Assembly: GCF_000720635.1 (NCBI RefSeq)
Contig: NZ_JOCF01000050.1
Location: 15,522-79,521, forward strand
Length of the DNA stretch: 64,000 nucleotides
Origin: Streptomyces sp. NRRL WC-3742
Lineage (GTDB): Bacteria; Actinomycetota; Actinomycetes; Streptomycetales; Streptomycetaceae
Direction: 5' to 3'
Below are positions 35,565-43,446 of the stretch, piece by piece. Made by a program: the position numbers and the translations under genes. Under the pieces are notes generated by a model, which saw only the letters and a program-made list of their open reading frames with translations, made no database searches and was not told the origin of the DNA. Within the stretch, counting starts at the first letter, position 1. Each line of letters opens with the position of its first letter.

Positions 35565-35774
35565 TCAGCCGCGGCGCGGGGTGGCGCGCCTGGGCAGGCG
35601 GCCGGCGCCGAGGGAGGCGCCGAGAAGGGGGCGCAGCGCCGGGCGGCCGGGTGGGTGTTCCAGCCGCCACTGAGCGGCGATGGTGGCGAGGGCGAGGGTG
35701 GCCTCGACGGTGGCGAAGGTGTCGCCGATGCACTTTGGAGCCTCGCCGACGGGAACCTCGCCGACGATCTGCAA
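35565..35774 (-). pseudogene. C-terminal cytochrome P450 remnant
   Basis: VPVGEAPKCIGDTFATVEAT resembles the heme-binding loop and helix L of P450s; ALATIAAQWRLEH follows. The heme Cys is kept, but the usual FGxGxxxC is degraded (VGEAPKC). Everything N-terminal of the loop is missing, and the tail is basic. Only about the last 15% of a P450 remains. Confidence 0.75.
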
Positions 35775-35801
35775 GGCGCTCAGCGTGGACGGCGGGTCGG
35801 G

Positions 35802-36338
35802 TCAAGGTCGGTTGCGTTTGAAGCAGGTGTTCCACACATGGCGACCTTGAGCCAACGCGGAGAGCTGGCGAAACTCGAGCGAGCCTCCACTGCGAGTGCG
35901 CGTGGCGGGGCTCGGGCTACCAGAGGCTCGCGGGTCGTCCGGGGAGATCGAGTCGGCGAGGAGTGCGCGAGTGTCGGTGAGCTCGCACAGCCGAACCACT
36001 TGCCGACTGGCGGCTCGGACCCGCAGGCGCCGACCCGCCGCCATGGCATGTTGTCGTGCCCTCAACAGGGCGTTCAAGCCGCCGCAGTCGCAGAACGTGA
36101 CGGCGCTGAGGTCGACCTCGACCGTCGTGCCGTGCTCGGTGACGGCGTTCTCCAGTGCCCGTTCGACGCGGTCCGCATTGCAGTGGTCGATCTCGCCGGC
36201 GACGGTGACCGTGACCACGTGGGGAGGAGTGAGCCGGACGGTGATGACGAGCTCTGAGTCGAGGATCGCCGTGGGCACCGTGTTGGCCGACACGGAGAGG
36301 TGTGGCCTGAAGCTGTGCGGGGCGCGGCGGTGTGACAT
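35802..36338 (-). CDS. STAS-domain anti-sigma factor antagonist, phospho-site replaced
   Basis: 178 aa. A STAS domain spans about 30-135: VVTVTVAGEIDHCNADRVER and VEVDLSAVTFCDCGGLNALL. Family members are inactivated by phosphorylation of a Ser just before the Gly (DSSGL or DCSGL). Here that position is Gly86, so this switch seems lost. A 40-residue tail rich in Ser, Arg and Pro follows. It is divergent from the winged-helix/sigma operon at 36468, a natural target pathway. It may be a constitutively free antagonist. Confidence 0.82.
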   Translation of the reverse strand: MSHRRAPHSFRPHLSVSANTVPTAILDSELVITVRLTPPHVVTVTVAGEIDHCNADRVERALENAVTEHGTTVEVDLSAVTFCDCGGLNALLRARQHAMAAGRRLRVRAASRQVVRLCELTDTRALLADSISPDDPRASGSPSPATRTRSGGSLEFRQLSALAQGRHVWNTCFKRNRP

Positions 36339-36467
36339 GGCCGTTCTCCCTCCCGCCGAGACGGATCTTCAACCAGATCATCTGACTGGCCCAATGACCT
36401 GTCAATAGATACGCGAATAAAATTGCGCCCATTGAAAAGCGCGAATTACTTTTCGTATGATGGAGGC

Positions 36468-36842
36468 ATGGAAGCGAAGCCTGACACTCGGACCAAGTGG
36501 ACGTTCCTGACCAGCCACGCCCGTGTGCTGCACCTGCTCGCCCGCGACCCGGGGATGCGGCTGCGCGATGTCGCCGAAGCCTGTCAGCTGACCGAACGCG
36601 CGGTGCAGGCCATCGTCGCCGACTTGGAGACCGGGGGTTATCTGAAGCGGTCTCGTGAAGGACGACGCAACCGCTACGAGATCGCGTCCGAGGGCATGCT
36701 TCGCCATCCTGCCGAGGCGCGCCACACCATCGGCGCCCTGCTCGCCCTACTCACGGAGGAGCCCGACCCCGACAACCTCGATCCCTCCGCCGAACCGGCC
36801 GGCACCGACGAGGGTGGAACACGGAGCGTGAACGAACCATGA
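36468..36842 (+). CDS. Winged-helix regulator upstream of sigma factor
   Basis: 124 aa. WTFLTSHARVLHLLARDPGM leads to the HTH (DVAEACQLTERAVQAIVADLE), then a wing (REGRRNRYEI). Paralogue of the protein at 843-1196. A GGAGG sits only 1 nt before the ATG, unusually close, so the true start may use the ATG differently or the leader may be short. AT-rich sequence (36405-36465) upstream should hold the promoter. Overlaps the sigma gene by ATGA. Confidence 0.82.
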   Translation: MEAKPDTRTKWTFLTSHARVLHLLARDPGMRLRDVAEACQLTERAVQAIVADLETGGYLKRSREGRRNRYEIASEGMLRHPAEARHTIGALLALLTEEPDPDNLDPSAEPAGTDEGGTRSVNEP

Positions 36843-38323
36843 CCTCAGGGGCAGACTTCGCACCACCACCCACGGCCTCGGCGCGGTCGGCCGAACTTCC
36901 GGTGATCGACCACCCGCTCGCCGTGAGCACCGACGACGCGCGCGAGCTGTCCAGGGCGCTGCTGCGGCGCCTGCGGCAGCTGGAGCAGGGCAGCGCGGCG
37001 CACTCCTACGTGCGGGGCACGCTGATCGAGCTCAACGTGTCGCTGGTCAGGTTCGCGGCCCGCCGCTTCCGCGGGAGCCATGAGTCGATGGACGACATCG
37101 TGCAGGCCGGGACCGTAGGTCTGATCAAGGCCATCGACCGGTTCGACCCGGATCGAGGCGTGGAGTTCGCGACGTTCGCCCTGCCGACCGTCATCGGCGA
37201 GATCCGGCGGTTCTTCCGCGACACCACCTGGCCGGTCCACGTCCCCCGGCGCCTGCAGGAAGCGCGACTCACGGTCGCCAGAGGCTGCGACGAGCTGGAG
37301 CAGGAGCTGGGGCGGGCACCCACCGTGGGCGAACTCTCCGAACGCCTCTCGCTGGCGCCGACCGAAGTGGCCGAGGCGATTGAGGCGGCGCAGGCGCGGA
37401 CCACGCTGTCACTGGATGCGCCCTTCTCGGACGGCGCCACCGAGGGGGCACTTGAAGGCCGTCTGGGTTCCTGCGATCCGGCACTGGCAACTGTGGAGGA
37501 CGTACAGTCCCTCAAGCCGCTGATCGCCGCGCTCCCGGAGCGCGAGCGCAGGATCCTTGCTCTGCGGTTCACCGAGGGCCTCACCCAGGCCGAGATCGGG
37601 CACCGGCTCGGCATCTCCCAGATGCAGGTCTCCCGCCTACTCGCCCGTTGCCTCGAAGACCTGCGGGCCGGCCTCACCGGAGAGGACAGCACCGACGACA
37701 GCGAACCGCCGCCGATCACTCCAACCGGGTGCCCAGCTCGCCGGCCGCCCGGCGGAGGTAAGCCCGCCGTACCCAGAGCCGACCCCGTCCGCTCACACCG
37801 ACCACCCCGGGCCGACGCAGCTGCTGGCCGTCGCGGCCCGGAAGCTACTGGTCGCGCTGCTGACGACGATGCCCATCTCACGCTCCTGAGCCCGCGGTCC
37901 ATCGACCGGGCGGGCGAGCAACGGCTGACCGCGCCGCGCTGCGTGACCGCCGAGGACGTGTGTGCGGCCCGGACTCGGGGACCGCCCGCCCGAAGGAGCA
38001 GGACCTCGGGCACGGCCAGGCCGCCGACCGCCGGCCGCATGTCGAGCATGACCTCGGCGGACTGTGGTCACGCCTCGAGCCGGCAGGAGGAGCTGCCGGC
38101 TCGGAAGCAGCACGCCCACGGCCAGGCTCGCCAGCAGGAGGACCCCTGGCACCAGTGTCATCGGCCACGGCAGGCGTCTACCGGGGTCGCGGATCTCCGG
38201 CTCCTCGCCCTCCCCGCTGGTCTCCGGCCTGCCGGGACGTTCACGCGGGGTCGGTCCCGCTCCGGCGAAGACCCGCAGTGCGGCCCGCAGCCCGGCGCTC
38301 CGCGGCGCCTACCGCCCAGTTGA
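36839..38323 (+). CDS. SigB/SigF/SigG-type RNA polymerase sigma factor with unusual C-terminal extension
   Basis: 494 aa by frame. Region 2 is at about 60-125 (SMDDIVQAGTVGLIKAIDRF, FATFALPTVIGEIRRFFRD), region 3 at about 135-195, and region 4 at 228-275 (LPERERRILALRF and GISQMQVSRLLA). Known members are about 260-290 aa, so the sigma factor is complete by residue 280. Residues 281-494 are Arg/Pro/Ala-rich, have no domain and overlap an antisense remnant; the ancestral stop was probably lost. Stress or development regulon likely, with the STAS protein next door as antagonist. Confidence 0.82.
   Translation: MTSGADFAPPPTASARSAELPVIDHPLAVSTDDARELSRALLRRLRQLEQGSAAHSYVRGTLIELNVSLVRFAARRFRGSHESMDDIVQAGTVGLIKAIDRFDPDRGVEFATFALPTVIGEIRRFFRDTTWPVHVPRRLQEARLTVARGCDELEQELGRAPTVGELSERLSLAPTEVAEAIEAAQARTTLSLDAPFSDGATEGALEGRLGSCDPALATVEDVQSLKPLIAALPERERRILALRFTEGLTQAEIGHRLGISQMQVSRLLARCLEDLRAGLTGEDSTDDSEPPPITPTGCPARRPPGGGKPAVPRADPVRSHRPPRADAAAGRRGPEATGRAADDDAHLTLLSPRSIDRAGEQRLTAPRCVTAEDVCAARTRGPPARRSRTSGTARPPTAGRMSSMTSADCGHASSRQEELPARKQHAHGQARQQEDPWHQCHRPRQASTGVADLRLLALPAGLRPAGTFTRGRSRSGEDPQCGPQPGAPRRLPPS
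38115..38310 (-). pseudogene. Possible remnant of a NuoL/HyfB-type proton-pumping subunit
   Basis: On the minus strand, opposite the sigma extension, the frame reads LRVFAGAGPTPRERPGRPE, then EEPEIRDPGRRLPWPMTLVPGVLLLASLAVGVLL. That acidic linker followed by a membrane helix resembles the C-terminal region of NADH/hydrogenase antiporter-like subunits. It breaks on both sides. The match is by eye only. Confidence 0.3.
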
Positions 38324-38329
38324 GCCGTG

Positions 38330-38503
38330 TCAGTGCTCGGTCGCGTCCTTGACCTTCTCGCCGGCCTGCTTCAGGTCGCTCTTGACCTGTGTGCCCTTGC
38401 CCTTCGCTTCCATGGTCCTGTCGCCCGTGACCTTGCCGGCGGCCTCCTTCACCTTGCCCTTGGCCTTGTCCGCCGCGTTGCGCAACTTGTCCTCGGTGCC
38501 CAT
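38330..38503 (-). CDS. CsbD-family stress protein
   Basis: 57 aa from the ATG at 38503 (GGAAGG 8 nt upstream); a GTG three codons earlier is an alternative. GTEDKLRNAADKAKGKVKEA, then GKVTGDRTMEAKG and DLKQAGEKVKDATEH is the CsbD signature, a small Lys/Ala/Glu helical protein induced by stress. Its position next to a SigB-type sigma factor fits control by it. Confidence 0.88.
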   Translation of the reverse strand: MGTEDKLRNAADKAKGKVKEAAGKVTGDRTMEAKGKGTQVKSDLKQAGEKVKDATEH

Positions 38504-38608
38504 CACAACCACCTTCCGTCCGTCCGTCCGGCGGGGGCCGTTCCCGCCTCGCGGCTGCGCCTGCCCTGTCCGCGCCGTTCCAACTCCCGATTTGCGCGGG
38601 ACTGCAGG

Positions 38609-39565
38609 TCAGTGGTGCAGGGCGGGCAGGACCAGCTCGCGGTAGGCATCGAAGAAGACCTCCTGGTCGGGGCCGACCTGGCCGACGTACACCTCGTCGA
38701 AGCCGGCTCGTGCGTAGGCGCGCACCGTCTCCACGTGCTCCTCCACCTCGTCGCCGCAGGTGACGGCGTCCGCGACCATGTCGCGGGTGACCAGCTCACT
38801 GGCCTGCTCGAAATGCGCCGGGGTCGGCAGGAGCTGGGCGAGCTCACCGGGTAGCAGCTCGGTCGGCCACAGCCTGTGCACCACGTCGACGGCCTTGTCC
38901 CGGTTGCTGCTCCAGCACACCTTCACTCCTCCCACCACGGGCTTGCCCGCACCTGCGCCGTCGCGGAACGCGCCCACCAGGTCAGCGTCCGGGCTCATGG
39001 TCACGAACCCGTCGCCGATGCGGCCGGCCAGCTCGGCGGCCTTCGCCCCGAAACCCGACACGAGAATCGGCAACGGACCGTCAGGCACGGTGTAGAGGCG
39101 GGCGTTGTCGACGGTGTAGTGCCGGCCGCGGTGGCTGATCTGCCGACCGGTGAACAGCTCCCGCATCACCTCGACCGCCTCCTGCAGCATCTCGGCGCGA
39201 ACCTCGAAGGAGGGCCACCGGTCGCCGTGGATGTGCTCGTTCAGGGCTTCCCCGGTGCCGACGCCCAGGGCGAACCGGCCACCGAGAAGGACGCTGGAGG
39301 TGGCGGCGGCCTGCGCGGTGACCGCCGGGTGCAGCCGCACGGTCGGACAGGTCACCAGCGTGGTGACCGGCAGGGCGACGGCCTGTGACAGCGCACCGAT
39401 CATCGACCACACGAACGCGCTGTTGCCCTGCGCGTCGTTCCACGGATGAAAGTGATCGGAGATCGCCAACCTGGTGAACCCGGCCTGCTGCGCCCGCCGG
39501 GCCTGCTCGATCAGCTCGGCCGGGGTGAACTCCTCACACGACAGGAAGTAGCCGTACTCGGTCAT
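38609..39565 (-). CDS. F420-dependent LLM-class oxidoreductase (G6PDH-like, TIGR03557-type)
   Basis: 318 aa, luciferase-like fold. Motifs are GYFLSCEEFTPAELIEQA, AISDHFHPWNDAQG, VTCPTVRLHPAVTAQAAAT, FALGVGTGEALNEHIHGDRW and PILVSGFGAKAAELAGRIGDG. The SDHFHPW His/Trp is typical of F420-dependent glucose-6-phosphate-dehydrogenase-like enzymes. It should move hydride between F420 and an unknown substrate in the cytoplasm. Divergent from the SRPBCC gene. Confidence 0.87.
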   Translation of the reverse strand: MTEYGYFLSCEEFTPAELIEQARRAQQAGFTRLAISDHFHPWNDAQGNSAFVWSMIGALSQAVALPVTTLVTCPTVRLHPAVTAQAAATSSVLLGGRFALGVGTGEALNEHIHGDRWPSFEVRAEMLQEAVEVMRELFTGRQISHRGRHYTVDNARLYTVPDGPLPILVSGFGAKAAELAGRIGDGFVTMSPDADLVGAFRDGAGAGKPVVGGVKVCWSSNRDKAVDVVHRLWPTELLPGELAQLLPTPAHFEQASELVTRDMVADAVTCGDEVEEHVETVRAYARAGFDEVYVGQVGPDQEVFFDAYRELVLPALHH

Positions 39566-39739
39566 CGGATCCCGCTCCTTTCCAGGCAGGTCGCCCCCCT
39601 TCCTCCACAGGGGCGGGTACCCCGGACGGCGCCGGAGCACCACGGTAGGCCGAAGCTCCCCGCAGCCTGGCGTTAGCCCTCGGTCCGCCGGGGCACACGC
39701 ACGAGCGGACGCCACAACGCGAGCGATGAAGGAGCAGCT

Positions 39740-40198
39740 ATGAGCATGGTGCAGGAATCCGTCGAGGTGGCGGTGCCACTGCACACCGCCTACAACCAGT
39801 GGACGCAGTTCGAGGACTTCCCCCGCTTCATGGAAGGCGTCGAGGAGGTCACCCAGCTCGACGAGCGGCACAACCACTGGAAGTCCAGCGTCGCCGGGGT
39901 GACCCGGGAGTTCGACACCGAGATCGTCGATCAGCTGCCCGATGAGAAGATCGCCTGGCGCACCGTCGGCGGTGACGTTCAGCAGATGGGTGTGGTGACG
40001 TTCGAGCGCTTGGATGACCAGCACACCACCGTTCGCCTGGCTATGGACTTCACACCCGAAGGCGCGGCCGAGAAGGCTGCGGACGTCATGGGAGTGGTGG
40101 ACCGACGCGTCAAGGGCGACCTGCGACGCTTCAAGTCATTCATCGAGGGCCAGGGCACGGAAAGCGGAGGTTGGCGGGGACGGATCACGCCCGCCTGA
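39740..40198 (+). CDS. SRPBCC-fold protein (polyketide cyclase/dehydrase type)
   Basis: 152 aa. ESVEVAVPLHTAYNQWTQFE, FMEGVEEVTQL and EIVDQLPDEKIAWRT are the START-like fold of Streptomyces SRPBCC proteins, which form a hydrophobic pocket. ATG with AAGGAGC upstream. Ligand unknown; members of this subgroup are often stress induced. Confidence 0.84.
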   Translation: MSMVQESVEVAVPLHTAYNQWTQFEDFPRFMEGVEEVTQLDERHNHWKSSVAGVTREFDTEIVDQLPDEKIAWRTVGGDVQQMGVVTFERLDDQHTTVRLAMDFTPEGAAEKAADVMGVVDRRVKGDLRRFKSFIEGQGTESGGWRGRITPA

Positions 40199-40340
40199 CC
40201 CCGGCACTCGCACCGAAGAGCTTGGGAGCGCTGCCGGGGTAGGAACGGTGTCCTGCCAGGTGCGTCGTGCGCTGATCGGGGTCGACCAGGAGGAACTCCT
40301 CCTCCACGCCGAAGCGCAGTGCTCCGGTGGTACGGGGCAT
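40185..40340 (-). pseudogene. N-terminal stub of a YbdK-type carboxylate-amine ligase
   Basis: The peptide LRFGVEEEFLLVDPDQRTTH is the conserved start of glutamate-cysteine-ligase-like (GCS2/YbdK) enzymes, normally about 370 aa. It runs into unrelated sequence after about 30 residues and stops at 40185, inside the SRPBCC 3' end. Only the start is left. Confidence 0.75.
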
Positions 40341-40504
40341 CGCTACCTCCGTGTTCTGACGTTGGCGCTGGTGCGTGGGTTGCCGAGCGCCGTCAGGGCG
40401 CGTGTTTCCGCCCACCTGGAAGGCAAACGGCCGGCCCGGGCACAGCGGGTTCTTCGACATCGTGTCGGGTGAGGCCCGGTCCCGCCGGCGAGAGGCGGGG
40501 AGTG

Positions 40505-40723
40505 TCACCCTTCGGCCTGATTCCGCCGCGCGGTGCGGCGGTGGCTGGTGTCGCAGAACGGGTAGTGGCGGCTGCGGCGGCAGGTGCAGAGCGCGACGAC
40601 CGGGCGGTCGCTGCGGATGCTCCGGCCGTCGGGGAGAACGATCTCCACCGGCCCGTCCACGAGAATCGGGCCGCTGCCCGTCAGCCGCAGGCGAGGTGGC
40701 GGGGGTTCAGCGCGGTCGGGCAC
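40505..40723 (-). CDS. CDGSH-type iron-sulfur protein
   Basis: 72 aa, GTG start. The 2Fe-2S ligands are C46, C48, C57 and H61 (CTCRRSRHYPFCDTSH), the CDGSH arrangement. Such small proteins carry redox-active 2Fe-2S clusters. It overlaps the methyltransferase gene by 17 nt and is the last gene of the DDAH-HDO operon, where it could donate electrons to the di-iron oxidase. Confidence 0.87.
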   Translation of the reverse strand: MPDRAEPPPPRLRLTGSGPILVDGPVEIVLPDGRSIRSDRPVVALCTCRRSRHYPFCDTSHRRTARRNQAEG

Positions 40724-41360
40724 CGCGGATCACCACCAGCGTCTCCTCGCGCTCGCCCGGGGCGACCAGTCCGCGCTCCTCGAACCAGGGCGCCCGGCCC
40801 GTCATGACGGGCCCGAACGGCTGGGTGCGGGCGGCAACCACGCTGGTGGCGAGTCCGGCGCGGTGGAGAGCGGTGATGGTGGCGGCCGGCGCCGCCAGGG
40901 AGGACTGGACGATCAGCAGCACTCCGCCCGGTGCGAGCAGCCGGGGTGTCTGGTGGCAGAGCCGGTCCAGCAGAAGGCGCCCGTCCGGGCCCGCGTCCCA
41001 GGCCCGGCCGATCCCGTGCTGTGGTGGGCGGTCCCGGCGGGTGGGCACGTAGGGCGGGTTGGAGACGATGAAGTCGAAACGCCTACCGGCCACCGGCGCG
41101 GTCAGGTCGCCTTGGCGCAGCCGGACCCGCAGGCGGCGCAGGTGGGCGTTGACCCAGGTGGTTGCCAGGGCGAGGCGGGACAGGTCGACGGCGGTGACTG
41201 TGGCGCCCAGTTCCGCGCCGGCCAGTGCGACGGCCCCGCTTCCGGTTCCGAGGTCGAGCAGCCGGGCGCCGGTGGTGCCGGGCTCGCGGCGCAGCGCTTC
41301 GATGAGTAGGGCGGTGTCTCCCTGGGCGGGGTACACACCGGGTGGTCTCAGCAGCAACAT
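40707..41360 (-). CDS. HemK2/MTQ2-type class I methyltransferase
   Basis: 217 aa. SAM motif LLDLGTGSGAVALAGAELG and the amide-methylating NPPY motif (FDFIVSNPPYVPTR) define the HemK/PrmC/MTQ2 branch, which methylates side-chain amides or related nitrogens. It is shorter than PrmC and lacks its N-terminal domain. Lies 27 nt after the DUF6328 gene and overlaps the CDGSH gene. In this operon it may methylate a small substrate rather than release factors. Confidence 0.85.
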   Translation of the reverse strand: MLLLRPPGVYPAQGDTALLIEALRREPGTTGARLLDLGTGSGAVALAGAELGATVTAVDLSRLALATTWVNAHLRRLRVRLRQGDLTAPVAGRRFDFIVSNPPYVPTRRDRPPQHGIGRAWDAGPDGRLLLDRLCHQTPRLLAPGGVLLIVQSSLAAPAATITALHRAGLATSVVAARTQPFGPVMTGRAPWFEERGLVAPGEREETLVVIRGARPR

Positions 41361-41387
41361 GCAACGCTTGTGCCCCGTTTGCTCGGT

Positions 41388-41894
41388 TCAACCGTGCCGC
41401 CGGCGGCGCTTCTCGGCACGACGGAGCACCAGCCCGGGCAGCACCAGCCAGCAGAGCGCGAACCAGGTGACGACCGCCGCGGTGAGCGCCCAGGCTGCCG
41501 GTGGGTCGGCGCTGGCCGTGCGCAGCAGGAGCAGCAGCGCGCCCGCGATGGTCAGTGCCAGCAGTACCAGGCCGGTGCTGATCAGGTGGCCCGCCACCTT
41601 GACGAGCTCGGGTTTCATGCCGCGGCCGGCCAGCAGCCGATGGAAGGCCACCGGGGCGACCAGTGTGCCGGTGGCGACGGCGCCCAGGACCACGGTGGCG
41701 AGGTAGAGATCCTTGTCGAAGGAGGCCAGCGCGGCGAAGCGCGGGGTGAAGGCGACGCTGATCAGGAACCCGAACAGGATCTGCGCGCCGGTCTGGCAGA
41801 CTCGCACCTCCTGGAGCATCTCGTTCCACAGCCGATCCGCCCGCTCTTCGGGTGTCTCGTCGCGTGGTCGTGCGGAGTCCTTGGCCCCGGTCAC
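41388..41894 (-). CDS. DUF6328 membrane protein
   Basis: 168 aa, GTG start overlapping the flavin-reductase stop (GTGA). RLWNEMLQEVRVCQTGAQIL is the conserved lead, then four membrane helices (about 38-58, 68-88, 105-125, 135-155). Function unknown for the family. Part of the leftward operon 44285 to 40505; it may anchor or export. Confidence 0.83.
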   Translation of the reverse strand: MTGAKDSARPRDETPEERADRLWNEMLQEVRVCQTGAQILFGFLISVAFTPRFAALASFDKDLYLATVVLGAVATGTLVAPVAFHRLLAGRGMKPELVKVAGHLISTGLVLLALTIAGALLLLLRTASADPPAAWALTAAVVTWFALCWLVLPGLVLRRAEKRRRRHG

Positions 41895-42397
41895 CGCCCG
41901 CTCCCTTCGCCCGCCGGGTGTCCGGCCTGGATGTCCGCGACGTCCTGGTAGGAGAGGACATCGGTGGGCTCGTGGGCGCCCGGGCGGCGGCCGGCGCTCT
42001 GCGGGTCGAGCAGGAAGCCGACGTGGTCGCCGCCGTCCGTGCGGGCGTGGACGCGCCCGGTGAACCAGGCGGGGGCGTCGGTGAGGATCGGCACTCCGCC
42101 GGGGCCCGGTGTCCATGCGACGGAGGCGAACTTGTCCGTGCGGTCGCCGCTGTGTCCGCCGAACAGCTCGGCCAGCTCGTGGCGGCGCGGCAGCAGGTGG
42201 ACGGCCAGCAGGTCGCTGGCGGCCGCCACCCGGTAGGTGCGGTTGGCCTTGGAGAGCCAGACGACGAAGCGCGGCGGCGTGATCGAGCACTGGCCGGCGA
42301 AGCCGACCAGGCATCCGGCCCGCCGGCCCTCCGACGCTGCCGTGACCACGTACACCGGGTAGTCGAGCAGTTCGGTGAAGGAGTCGAAGGCATTCAT
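41891..42397 (-). CDS. Flavin reductase / FMN-binding split-barrel protein
   Basis: 168 aa. VYVVTAASEGRRAGCLVGFA and QCSITPPRFVVWLSKANRT are the split-barrel flavin-reductase signature, with ELAELFGGHSGDRTDKF later. Such proteins reduce FMN or FAD to supply electrons or peroxide to a partner oxygenase. Both ends overlap neighbours by 4 nt: the HDO upstream (ATGA) and DUF6328 downstream. Electron supply to the HDO is the natural inference. Confidence 0.84.
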   Translation of the reverse strand: MNAFDSFTELLDYPVYVVTAASEGRRAGCLVGFAGQCSITPPRFVVWLSKANRTYRVAAASDLLAVHLLPRRHELAELFGGHSGDRTDKFASVAWTPGPGGVPILTDAPAWFTGRVHARTDGGDHVGFLLDPQSAGRRPGAHEPTDVLSYQDVADIQAGHPAGEGSGR

Positions 42398-43446
42398 CGC
42401 GGCCCGCCTCCCGGGGCGTCGGCCAGCGGTCTGCGCAGCGAGCTGCGGTCGTCGTGCCAGGCGCGCAGCAGGTGGTCGCTCAGCCTGGCCTCCACCGCGC
42501 CGGTGGCCGCGATGCCGAAGGCGACGTCGGCGGCCAGGCTCGGATCCGCTTCGGTGAGGGGCTCGATGACCGTATGCCGGACCAGCTGCTCGTGGACGGC
42601 GTCGGCCAGGACGTGCTCGCGGTAGAACAGGGTGCCGGTTGGCGAGGCGCCCAGTTTCTCCAGTGCCCGGGCCAGGCGGGCGGCCCCGGGCGGGGAGGTG
42701 ATCTCCACGGCGGCGAACTGGCCGACCAGCGCGCCGCGCAGGGCACGGTGCAGTCCGAAGAGCGACATCAGGTTGACCACCGCGAGGGCGGGAGCGGGGA
42801 CGGCGTCGAGGTAGTGCCCGTAGCCGGGGTCGAGGTCGAGGTCCGCCATCATCTCGGCGAAGAGCGTCGCGTGGGCCCGCTCCGGCCGGCCGCCGCCGTA
42901 CTCGTCGTACTGGACGGTGACCAGGGCCGCCTTGGCGGGGTGGGGCAGGCGCGGCACCACCCACATCTGGGGATCGGCCTCCTTGAGGTGGTAGAGCGAG
43001 CGGTGCACCAGGTACTCGCGGGCCTGCCAGCGGTGCCCGTGCTCCAGCAGGTGGTGCGAGGGGCCGGTGCCCTCGGCGGGTTCCGCCGCCAGCAGGCCGG
43101 CCAGGGCTTCGCGCAGTGGCGGCGGGCTGCCGGCCTCGTGGCGCACAGCGGCGAGGAAGGCGTGTTCCAGTTCGGCCCTTACCGCCAGCAGGGCCGGGTG
43201 CCACTCCCAGCCGGGATCGGCCTCGGCGAAGCCCTGGTAGTGCAGCTCGTAGCAGGCGTAGAGGGCGAGTTGGAGGTCCTCCCCCCACGGGCCCGCGGCC
43301 TGGGGCGCGGCGATGCGTGTCGCCGGCTCTGGCGGGGTGCGCAGGGCCTCGAAGAGCGCGGCGCAGACCGGTCCTCGGGGCGCGGGCAGTGGCGGGGGCG
43401 CGCCCTGGTCGGCGCGTGTTCGGGCGGCGGAGGCGGCTGAGGTCAC
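42394..43446 (-). CDS. Heme-oxygenase-like di-iron oxidase (HDO, 'iron-containing redox enzyme' family)
   Basis: 350 aa, GTG start coupled to the DDAH stop. The helical HDO core carries all six ligands: E156 (LKEADP), E182 (QYDEYGGG), H192 (ERAHATLF), H278, D282 and H285 (REHVLADAVHE). The spacing 26-10-86-4-3 equals, as I recall it, that of SznF, which oxidises methylarginine. The N-terminal part (LYACYELHYQGF) is typical of the actinobacterial PF14518-like group. It probably activates O2 to oxidise an N- or C-position of a small substrate; the DDAH-like neighbour suggests a guanidino compound. Confidence 0.85.
   Translation of the reverse strand: MTSAASAARTRADQGAPPPLPAPRGPVCAALFEALRTPPEPATRIAAPQAAGPWGEDLQLALYACYELHYQGFAEADPGWEWHPALLAVRAELEHAFLAAVRHEAGSPPPLREALAGLLAAEPAEGTGPSHHLLEHGHRWQAREYLVHRSLYHLKEADPQMWVVPRLPHPAKAALVTVQYDEYGGGRPERAHATLFAEMMADLDLDPGYGHYLDAVPAPALAVVNLMSLFGLHRALRGALVGQFAAVEITSPPGAARLARALEKLGASPTGTLFYREHVLADAVHEQLVRHTVIEPLTEADPSLAADVAFGIAATGAVEARLSDHLLRAWHDDRSSLRRPLADAPGGGPR

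Noticed and set aside
36456..36461. TATGAT as a -10 box for the winged-helix gene
   Set aside because: It lies only 6 nt from the ATG and overlaps the GGAGG region; it would require a leaderless transcript that conflicts with the Shine-Dalgarno.
39600..39625. GGGTAC, a SigB-type -10 candidate between LLM and SRPBCC genes
   Set aside because: No GTTT-like -35 at the right distance in either direction.
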